In this document: positions 1 to 5,264 of the stretch, in pieces | Layout: every line of letters begins with the position of its first letter | Numbering within the stretch: position 1 is the stretch's first letter | Assembly (NCBI GenBank): GCA_012036375.1 | Contig: JAAUOI010000217.1 | Coordinates: forward strand, 1 to 5,617 | Length of the DNA stretch: 5,617 bases | Reading direction: 5' to 3' | Source of the DNA: Allobrachymonas sp. | GTDB taxonomy: Bacteria > Pseudomonadota > Gammaproteobacteria > Burkholderiales > Burkholderiaceae_C | Position numbers and translations under genes: made by a program | The notes under the pieces: model-generated | Told to the model about the DNA's origin: nothing | The model's database searches: none | What the model saw: the letters and a program-made list of their open reading frames with translations, nothing else

Positions 1-163
1 CAAAAACCTTCCTAGTCAAAAACCAAACAGCGATACTCGCTTTTTGATGGAGTCGGTCATTCATCGATGTATCATGCATCATTGCTCATCAATTACTATC
101 AATTCAGTAGCACTCTGCGCATATTTCATGCCGGCTAGTGGTCAATTTGGCTTCAAAATCAGC
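1..163. other. AT-rich intergenic region downstream of nagZ
   Basis: No gene with recognisable homology is seen here. The stretch is clearly richer in A and T than the genes around it. It holds small repeats: CAAAAACC at 1-8 and 17-24, ATCAATT at 88-94 and 98-104 (10 bp apart), and the 8-bp palindrome CATCGATG at 62-69. No GC-rich hairpin followed by T's is visible on the minus strand, so no intrinsic terminator for nagZ can be pointed to. It may hold control sequences for a gene to the left of the window, but this is only inferred. Confidence 0.4.
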
Positions 164-1225
164 TCAAGGCAGGCGTTCCAAAGCCTGCATATAAGCTGCT
201 GACACCATCAGCTCATCCCAAGGCATCGGCGCAGTTTGAGGCAGCAGGTTCAGGCGGCGTTGCTCGCTCATCTCACTCAAGTGCACTTGGCGTCTCGTCA
301 CGGCGCGCGCCAAACCCTCCAGCAATTCATCGACTGCCCTGCCCTCATCGCCCACGCTTTGGTTACACAGCAGCACCATGTCGCAGCCGGCGGTGAGTGC
401 TTCAATGGCGGCCTGGGTGTAGCTCACGCGCTGGCCGTCGATCAGGCGCGCACCTTCCATCGACAAATCATCGCTAAAAATCGCGCCGCTAAAGCCAAAA
501 TCACCGCGCAAAATCTCTTGCAGCCAGCGCTTAGAAAAACCTGCGGGCCGGCTATCGACCTTGGGGTAGATCACATGCGCGGGCATGACAGACTGCATAG
601 CGGTGGACAGCCACTGGTACGGCGCGGCATCGTCAGCCAAAATGGCTTTTAAGCTGCGTTTGTCCACCGGGATTTCAGTGTGCGAATCGGCTTTCACAAA
701 GCCGTGGCCGGGGTAGTGTTTGCCGCAGCCGCTCATGCCTGCGAGCAGCAGGCCGTGCATCAAGCTCTTGGCCAGCATCGCTGCCACACGCGGATCGCGG
801 TGGAAGGAGCGGTCGCCAATGACTGAGCTTTCGCCGTAGTCCAAATCCAGCACTGGCGTAAAACTCATATCCACGCCACAAGCGCGTAGCTCGGAAGCCA
901 GCACATAGCCGCAGGCAGTGGCTGAATGTGTTGCCCTCAACGCATCACGCATCCACAATTCGCCCAAGGCACGCATCGGCGGCAGGTGCGTAAAGCCATC
1001 GGTTTTAAAGCGCTGCACGCGCCCGCCTTCATGGTCCACCAAGATCAGCAAATCAGATCGCACAGCCTTGATCTGTGCGCACAATTGCGTCAGCTGCGAG
1101 CGGTCTTGCCAATTACGGGCAAACAAAATTACTCCACCCGTGAGGGGGTGCACGAGGCGCTGCTGGTCTTGAACGGTCAAGGACAAGCCTGCCACGTCAA
1201 GAATAATGGGTGCGTGTTGAGTCAT
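164..1225 (-). CDS. nagZ: Beta-N-acetylhexosaminidase NagZ (GH3 family)
   Basis: Cytoplasmic glycosidase of peptidoglycan recycling. It removes N-acetylglucosamine from GlcNAc-1,6-anhydro-MurNAc (peptides) after muropeptide import, and in bacteria with inducible AmpC it shapes the signal that induces beta-lactamase. The 353-residue product is a single-domain GH3 barrel of usual NagZ length (about 340-350). Visible motifs, in order, are DHEGGRVQR at 64-72 (substrate-binding Asp64), KHYPGHG at 169-175 followed by Asp180 and His182 (the NagZ-specific Asp/His pair on a flexible loop acting as acid/base), and SDDLSM at 251-256, where Asp252 is the expected nucleophile. There is no signal peptide, consistent with a cytosolic enzyme. 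The ATG at 1225 places the first beta strand (APIILDVAG) right at the N-terminus, as in the family. No strong Shine-Dalgarno is seen before it. It is divergent from thrB and looks monocistronic within the window. Confidence 0.96.
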   Translation of the reverse strand: MTQHAPIILDVAGLSLTVQDQQRLVHPLTGGVILFARNWQDRSQLTQLCAQIKAVRSDLLILVDHEGGRVQRFKTDGFTHLPPMRALGELWMRDALRATHSATACGYVLASELRACGVDMSFTPVLDLDYGESSVIGDRSFHRDPRVAAMLAKSLMHGLLLAGMSGCGKHYPGHGFVKADSHTEIPVDKRSLKAILADDAAPYQWLSTAMQSVMPAHVIYPKVDSRPAGFSKRWLQEILRGDFGFSGAIFSDDLSMEGARLIDGQRVSYTQAAIEALTAGCDMVLLCNQSVGDEGRAVDELLEGLARAVTRRQVHLSEMSEQRRLNLLPQTAPMPWDELMVSAAYMQALERLP

Positions 1226-1353
1226 GGTGAGCTGTCATTCAGAAGATAAGAGTGGCCTATTTTATGTGCCATGTCAATTGAACTGCTTGATGGAATAGGC
1301 GCAACCCGAGCTGATGCACTTGCGCGACTGCCAAGAGTTTGGGTGGCACGTTC

Positions 1354-1359
1354 TACAAT
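1354..1359 (+). promoter_or_regulatory. Possible -10 element of a thrB promoter
   Basis: TACAAT lies 31 bp before the preferred thrB start, in the 165-bp divergent region between nagZ and thrB. It matches the sigma-70 -10 consensus at five of six bases. No good -35 sits at 16-18 bp; the nearest partial match (CTGCCA, 1328-1333) would give a 20-bp spacer. Transcription from here would leave a leader of only about 25 nt. The element lies inside the reading frame that would be coding if the upstream ATG at 1271 were used, which argues for the later start. Confidence 0.25.
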
Positions 1360-1390
1360 CCCAGCAAACCATCCCCTTCAGACCCAAGCC

Positions 1391-2350
1391 ATGGCCGTTT
1401 ACACCGAAGTCTCTCTCGATACCGCGCAATCACTTTTTGGTCAGCTGGGCTTGGGCCAAGTGGTGGATCTGAAGGGGTGCTCAGGCGGTATTGAGAACAC
1501 CAATTATTTTGTCGATAGCGAATCGGGGCGCTGGGTATTGACCTTGTTTGAACGATTAACGCATGAGCAACTGCCGTTTTATCTGTATTTGATGAAGCAT
1601 TTGGCGCAGCGCGGCATTCCAGTGCCCGATCCACAAGCCAACAAGAGCGGCGATATTTTGCTGACCGTGCAGGGCAAGCCAGCTTGCGTGGTGAATCGCT
1701 TGCGCGGAGCGAGCGAGCTCTCGCCCACAAGCACACACTGCGCCACCGTCGGTGCAATGCTTGCTCGCATGCATGTAGCCGGTCAAGATTATTCGCGCAG
1801 CCAGCCCAATTTGCGCGGTTTAGCTTGGGTCAGTGAAACCGTACCTGTGGTCTTGCCCTTTTTAGGCGAAGCCCAAGTGCAACTCATTCGCTCCGAGCTG
1901 GCCTATCAGCAGCATGTAGCGACGAGTAGCCTGTATGCCGCACTGCCGCGCGGCCCGGTGCATGCCGATTTATTTCGCGACAACGTGATGTTTGAAGGCG
2001 CCGAGCTAACTGGCTTTTTTGATTTTTATTTTGCGGGTGTGGACACTTGGGCGTTTGATATTGCCGTGTGTCTCAACGATTGGTGCATTGACCTGACCAC
2101 AGGCCAGCCCGATCCGCAGCGCCAGAGCGCGTTTTTAAATGCTTATGTACAAGAGCGCCCATTGCTTGCAGCCGAGCGCATGCTCTTGCCCGCCATGCTG
2201 CGAGCGGGAGCTTTGCGCTTTTGGGTTTCGCGCCTGTGGGATTTTCATTTGCCTCGCGAGGCCAGCATGCTCACTGCGCACGACCCCGCGCATTTTGAGC
2301 GCGTCCTGCTCGCGCGAGCTGGCAGCTCGATTCAAACGCTTGCGGCGTGA
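1391..2350 (+). CDS. thrB: Homoserine kinase, type II (ThrB)
   Basis: Phosphorylates L-homoserine with ATP to O-phospho-L-homoserine, the step before threonine synthase, in the cytoplasm. The 319-residue product belongs to the aminoglycoside-phosphotransferase/choline-kinase fold found in many beta- and gammaproteobacteria, not to the GHMP kinases of E. coli ThrB. The N-terminal MAVYTEVS followed by a glycine-containing segment (GCSGGIENTNYF, 29-40) is the nucleotide-binding lobe. HADLFRDN at 191-198 is the catalytic loop with Asp193, and FFDFYFAG (209-216) carries the metal-binding Asp211. The reading frame is open back to an ATG at 1271, which would add 40 residues, but these look unlike the family, cross a -10-like element and make the protein too long; about 316-320 residues is usual. 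No clear Shine-Dalgarno precedes 1391. The membrane-protein gene follows 73 bp later on the same strand, suggesting one transcript. Confidence 0.93.
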   Translation: MAVYTEVSLDTAQSLFGQLGLGQVVDLKGCSGGIENTNYFVDSESGRWVLTLFERLTHEQLPFYLYLMKHLAQRGIPVPDPQANKSGDILLTVQGKPACVVNRLRGASELSPTSTHCATVGAMLARMHVAGQDYSRSQPNLRGLAWVSETVPVVLPFLGEAQVQLIRSELAYQQHVATSSLYAALPRGPVHADLFRDNVMFEGAELTGFFDFYFAGVDTWAFDIAVCLNDWCIDLTTGQPDPQRQSAFLNAYVQERPLLAAERMLLPAMLRAGALRFWVSRLWDFHLPREASMLTAHDPAHFERVLLARAGSSIQTLAA

Positions 2351-2366
2351 TGCATGTCACACTACC

Positions 2367-2371
2367 AGGAG
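2367..2371 (+). promoter_or_regulatory. Shine-Dalgarno of the leader ORF
   Basis: AGGAG, with an 8-nt spacer to the ATG at 2380. It is the only good ribosome binding site between thrB and the membrane-protein gene. It lies 52 nt before the ATG at 2424, too far to serve that start directly. Confidence 0.5.
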
Positions 2372-2379
2372 TCTGATCG

Positions 2380-2427
2380 ATGAAACTTTTGTCAGCTTTT
2401 AGGCTTCCTACAGACTATTCCTCATGA
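2380..2427 (+). CDS. Possible 15-codon leader ORF overlapping the next start
   Basis: A short frame, MKLLSAFRLPTDYSS, begins at an ATG 8 nt after AGGAG and ends in a TGA (2425-2427) that shares ATGA with the start of the membrane-protein gene at 2424. The downstream gene has no Shine-Dalgarno of its own, so terminating ribosomes could restart on it (translational coupling). The peptide resembles no family known to me and has no run of one amino acid that would suggest an attenuator. It could be a chance frame. The ribosome site and the exact ATGA overlap are seen directly; the role is inferred. Confidence 0.4.
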   Translation: MKLLSAFRLPTDYSS

Positions 2428-3248
2428 AACTACAAATTCTTCCCGCCAGCATCGGATTTACTTGGGTCAAGCTGGGCGTGAAAACTTTTTTCAAGCAACC
2501 GTTGGCATTGGGCGGATTGTTTTTGATGTTCATCACTGCGGTGTCGATTTTGTCAATCTTGCCGCTGGTCGGCGCGGCTTTGGCCTTGATCATCGTACCT
2601 GCTGCCACCTTAGGACTCATGGTCGCCTCGCTAGAGGCGCATCGTGGCAAATTTCCGATGCCATCCGTGCTGGCGACTGCCTTTCGCGCAGGGCAAGGTC
2701 GCTTGCGAAGCATGCTCACCTTGGGCGTGATGTATGCCGTGGGTTATTTGCTGATTGTGGGACTTACGCATTTGATTGACGATGGCCAATCCACTCGCCT
2801 GTTCACCAAAGACGGCGAGATTGATCGCGCCGTCTTTGACAACGCCGCAGTGCAAACCGCGATGATTTTGCGCATGCTGCTGTTGGTGGCGCTGTCCACC
2901 CTGTTTTGGCATTCGCCCGCCTTGGTGCATTGGTACAACGTCTCGCCCACCAAAGCGATTTTCTTCAGCTTGATTGCATGCCTTAGAAATACCGGTGCTT
3001 ATATCGCCTACGGCCTCGGTTGGTTTGCATTGATTGGCGCTTGCGGCATGGTGCTCACGATCCTGTTCAGCATGCTCGGCCTCAAAACTTTAGGCGCGGC
3101 TATGATGGTGCCTTTGGCTCTTACCGTCAGCGCCATGATCACCACCTCGGCTTATTTCACGTTTCGTGATAGCTTTGTGCATCCGCAAGGCAGCGAGACA
3201 GAGCCATCCGGCGAACCGCCAACCCAGCTGCCTCCACGTGTTTCTTAA
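2424..3248 (+). CDS. BPSS1780-family integral membrane protein
   Basis: A 274-residue inner-membrane protein of unknown function, of the type annotated in Burkholderiales as the BPSS1780 family. Hydrophobic segments lie at roughly 28-46, 48-69, 97-116, 147-167, 177-215 (probably two helices) and 225-246, giving about six helices. A charged linker at 117-140 (DDGQSTRLFTKDGEIDR) separates the two halves. The most family-like stretch is 161-182, with the core SPALVHWYNVSPTKA between the fourth and fifth helices. The N-terminus (MKLQILPASIGFTWVKLG) matches family starts, and an in-frame TAG at 2400-2402 makes 2424 the only usable ATG. The C-terminal tail (from about 252) is polar and proline-rich, probably cytoplasmic. 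No Shine-Dalgarno precedes it; see the overlapping leader ORF. Its place directly after thrB suggests co-transcription, but no functional link to threonine synthesis can be read from the sequence. Confidence 0.85.
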   Translation: MKLQILPASIGFTWVKLGVKTFFKQPLALGGLFLMFITAVSILSILPLVGAALALIIVPAATLGLMVASLEAHRGKFPMPSVLATAFRAGQGRLRSMLTLGVMYAVGYLLIVGLTHLIDDGQSTRLFTKDGEIDRAVFDNAAVQTAMILRMLLLVALSTLFWHSPALVHWYNVSPTKAIFFSLIACLRNTGAYIAYGLGWFALIGACGMVLTILFSMLGLKTLGAAMMVPLALTVSAMITTSAYFTFRDSFVHPQGSETEPSGEPPTQLPPRVS

Positions 3249-3269
3249 GTTCGTATATCCTAGTGTCCT

Positions 3270-3275
3270 AAGGAG
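3270..3275 (+). promoter_or_regulatory. Shine-Dalgarno of the FecR-domain gene
   Basis: AAGGAG, 6 nt before the ATG at 3282, in the 33-bp gap after the membrane-protein gene. It is the strongest ribosome site in the window and fixes the start, which keeps the full Tat signal. Confidence 0.85.
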
Positions 3276-3281
3276 CTTTTT

Positions 3282-3971
3282 ATGACTCAACACACGCTCG
3301 ATCAACGCCAAGAAGGCGAACTGCTTTGGTTTCAACGCCGAAGCTTCCTGCAAGCCGCCGCCGCTTGGACCGCCATGGGCGGCTATGGCGCTGCGCAGGC
3401 ACAGCAGCGCAGCAACATCGTAGAGCTGGTGGGCGATGCGATGGTCAATGGCTCGCGCCTCTTGCCGCAAAGCGTGTTGCAAACTGGTGATCGCATTGAA
3501 ACCGGTCCGGGCTCGAACTTAATTTTCGTGGTGGGCAATGCATCCTTCCAAGTGCGGCAAAACTCTCGGCTGACTGTTGAGCGCGGTGCAACGCTCAACG
3601 CAGTGAGCGTGTTGCGGATTCTTACGGGCGCAGTGGCCAGTGTCTGGGGTAAGGGAAGCAGTCGCCAAATCGTCACGCCCACACTCACCGCCGGCATTCG
3701 CGGCACGGGCGTTTACACCGAAGTACGGGCTCAAGAAAACTTCCGATCCTACTTTTGCAACTGCTATGGCACGGTCGAGATGGCCGCAGGTGATGAGCGG
3801 GCGCTGTCCCGCGCAGACTATCACCAAGCCTTTTGGGGCGAGGCGACACCCGTCAACGGCAAAGTCCTGCGCCCTGCTGGCGCGATCAACCACACGGACG
3901 AAGAGCTTGAAGTCCTGGCCCGATTGATCGACCAGCGCACCGCTTGGCAAATCATGGGAAAAAGGGCGTGA
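3282..3971 (+). CDS. FecR-domain protein with Tat signal, 3' end probably frameshifted
   Basis: As read, 229 residues. A twin-arginine signal is visible: a polar start, QRRSFLQ at 18-24, a hydrophobic stretch at 25-36 and a likely cleavage after AQA (38-40), so export to the periplasm is expected. The mature part has a FecR-type beta-rich domain (about 47-150), including LQTGDRIETGPGSNLIF and GIRGTGVYTE (138-147), then FCNCYG at 158-163 with two cysteines, typical of this protein type. There is no membrane anchor and no neighbouring FecI sigma factor or TonB receptor, so this is a stand-alone FecR-domain protein rather than a proven sigma regulator. At the 3' end the frame stops just after an A5 run (3959-3963). 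With one more A it continues 26 codons to a TAG at 4040-4042, giving 253 residues with coding-like codon use. Function is unknown. It is probably last in the thrB transcript. Confidence 0.85.
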   Translation: MTQHTLDQRQEGELLWFQRRSFLQAAAAWTAMGGYGAAQAQQRSNIVELVGDAMVNGSRLLPQSVLQTGDRIETGPGSNLIFVVGNASFQVRQNSRLTVERGATLNAVSVLRILTGAVASVWGKGSSRQIVTPTLTAGIRGTGVYTEVRAQENFRSYFCNCYGTVEMAAGDERALSRADYHQAFWGEATPVNGKVLRPAGAINHTDEELEVLARLIDQRTAWQIMGKRA

Positions 3972-4042
3972 AAGACGGCAAAGGCTACATGGATGAAGCG
4001 CCGAGCAACGTTCATCCCGCCGCTGCGCCCATCACCAAATAG
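3959..4042 (+). other. Apparent frameshift and displaced C-terminus of the FecR-domain gene
   Basis: The codons GGA AAA AGG GCG TGA end the frame at 3971. Adding one A to the A5 run at 3959-3963 gives a tail beginning KGVKDGKGYMDEAPSNVH and ending in PITK before a TAG at 4040-4042. The base composition of 3972-4042 looks coding, and it fills what is otherwise a 124-bp gap before the terminator. Whether the native protein has this tail is inferred, not proven. Confidence 0.55.
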
Positions 4043-4095
4043 CTGACCGCCCAATAGCCCAGCCACACGTTTGATCAGGGTAATTCCTTGACACG

Positions 4096-4133
4096 AAAGC
4101 CCAGCAGATTCGCTCTGCTGGGCTTTTTTGTTT
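4096..4133 (+). terminator. Intrinsic (rho-independent) terminator
   Basis: A perfect inverted repeat, AAAGCCCAGCAG (4096-4107) and CTGCTGGGCTTT (4115-4126), extendable by one A-T pair to a 5-nt loop TTCGC. It is followed by a T-run (six T's at 4124-4129, then GTTT). This is a strong plus-strand terminator. It ends the thrB, membrane protein, FecR unit and separates it from ggt. The A-run on its left side is short, so efficient two-way termination is less likely. Confidence 0.93.
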
Positions 4134-4154
4134 AGACTGTTTGCTTTATGACTC

Positions 4155-4158
4155 GGAG
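4155..4158 (+). promoter_or_regulatory. Shine-Dalgarno of ggt
   Basis: GGAG, 6 nt before the ATG at 4165. It decides the start over the in-frame TTG at 4141, which would put eight extra residues before the signal peptide. Confidence 0.75.
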
Positions 4159-4164
4159 AACACC

Positions 4165-4536
4165 ATGCGCATCATTGCCCGCCGCAGTTTCACACTTTCA
4201 AGCCTCGCCGCTGCTGCCCTGCTCGCCGCCTGCGCCAGCGCCCCTACCAATTTCGCTTACCAGCCCTTCCAGCAGCCTGAAGGCGCTTCTGGCATCACGG
4301 ACAAGCCCGGCTGGGCCACCTCCAAATTCGCCGTCGCCGCTGCCAACCCGCTAGCCACCGATGCCGGCTACCAAGTGCTCAAAGCAGGCGGCAGCGCGGT
4401 CGATGCAGCGATTGCCGTGCAACTCGTGCTCGGGCTCGTGGAGCCGCAATCAAGTGGCATCGCAGGTGGCGCATTCTTGTTGCATCATGATGGCAAAAAA
4501 CCGAATCCTTTGATGGCCGCGAAACCGCGCCTGTAG
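4165..4536 (+). CDS. ggt: ggt fragment 1: signal peptide and N-terminal part
   Basis: First open piece of ggt, 123 codons as read. It carries the lipoprotein signal (Cys23) and the conserved N-terminal segment of the large subunit up to GGAFLLHHDGKK. Residues after the A6 run at 4495-4500 (PNPLMAAKPRL) are out of frame. The true continuation, TESFDGRETAPVGVDEN, is read one base earlier and joins fragment 2 without a gap. An Ala replaces a usually conserved Gly in SSGIAGG. Confidence 0.85.
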   Translation: MRIIARRSFTLSSLAAAALLAACASAPTNFAYQPFQQPEGASGITDKPGWATSKFAVAAANPLATDAGYQVLKAGGSAVDAAIAVQLVLGLVEPQSSGIAGGAFLLHHDGKKPNPLMAAKPRL

Positions 4537-4556
4537 GTGTTGATGAAAACCTTTTC

Positions 4557-5264
4557 ATGAAAGACGGCAAGGCCATGGCGTTTGACGATGGTGTGGTCGG
4601 CGGCCGCTCAGTCGGTGTGCCCGGCACCATGCGCATGCTGGAAATGGCGCACAAGCAGCATGGCAAATTGCCATGGGCCAAACTGTTTGAGCCTGCCATC
4701 GCTTTGGCCGAAGGCGGCTTCAAAATCAGCCCACGCCTGAATACGCTTGTCAAAGCCGATGCGCATTTGAAGAAAGATCCAGTGGCCAACGCGTATTTCT
4801 ACAAGCCCGATGGTGACCCGCGCGACGTCGGCTTCAATCTGCGCAACCAAGCCTATGCCGATGTGCTGAAACGCTTGGCCGCCGAGGGCAGCAAAGCCCT
4901 GCACGAGGGCGCGATTGCGCAAGCTATTGTGGACAAAGTGCAAAAGCACCCCAGCAATCCCGGCAAGCTCAGTATGGCTGATATGGCAGGCTACCAAGCC
5001 AAAAAGCGCGATCCGATTTGCATGGACTACAAAGCCAATGCCAAAGATTACGTGATCTGCGGCATGCCGCCGCCCTCATCGGGCATGATCGCCGTCGGCC
5101 AAATCCTCGGCACGCTGGCGCAAACCAATGCAGGCAATATTTCACTGGAGCCAGATGGACTACCCGGCCCGGCTGGTTGCATCTCTACACCGAAGCCTCG
5201 CGCCTCGCGTTTGCAGACCGTGCGCAATATTTGGGTGACCCGCATTTCGTTGCAAGCGACCTGA
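4557..5264 (+). CDS. ggt: ggt fragment 2: middle of the large subunit
   Basis: Second open piece. The ATG at 4557 is an internal Met (NLFMKDGKAMAFDDG), not a real start: the frame is open and matches the family back to 4500. It holds GGRSVGVPGTMRMLEMAH, the helical region of the large subunit, and GMPPPSSG. After about 5171 the frame is wrong: the last 31 or so codons (from GCISTPKP) are out of frame, while the family sequence WLHLYTEASRLAFADRAQY runs in the neighbouring frame from 5174 to about 5260. Confidence 0.85.
   Translation: MKDGKAMAFDDGVVGGRSVGVPGTMRMLEMAHKQHGKLPWAKLFEPAIALAEGGFKISPRLNTLVKADAHLKKDPVANAYFYKPDGDPRDVGFNLRNQAYADVLKRLAAEGSKALHEGAIAQAIVDKVQKHPSNPGKLSMADMAGYQAKKRDPICMDYKANAKDYVICGMPPPSSGMIAVGQILGTLAQTNAGNISLEPDGLPGPAGCISTPKPRASRLQTVRNIWVTRISLQAT

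Noticed and set aside
2..202. Open plus-strand frame at the left edge
   Set aside because: No recognisable protein, no start or ribosome site, and its 3' part overlaps nagZ antisense.
236..1249. Long plus-strand frames opposite nagZ
   Set aside because: These are antisense shadows of a well-supported gene, with no family-like protein sequence.
1272..1277. TTGACA on the minus strand as a -35 for nagZ
   Set aside because: The hexamer is perfect on the minus strand, but no acceptable -10 lies 16-18 bp away; the best candidate (TTATCT at 1244-1249) is 22 bp off.
1271..1390. N-terminal 40-residue extension of ThrB
   Set aside because: It is not family-like, makes the kinase too long, and overlaps a -10-like element; the start at 1391 is preferred.
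2308..2328. Palindrome GCTCGCGCGAGC and the inverted repeat GAGCT-GGC-AGCTC at the end of thrB
   Set aside because: No T-run follows, and both lie in GC-rich coding sequence, so there is no terminator.
4088..4093. TTGACA as a -35 for ggt
   Set aside because: No -10 follows at proper spacing, and the expected -10 position lies in the terminator loop and right arm.
3969..4570. 13-bp direct repeat TGAAAGACGGCAA at 3969-3981 and 4558-4570
   Set aside because: Both copies encode a KDGK-type peptide in different proteins; too short and isolated to be a mobile-element duplication.
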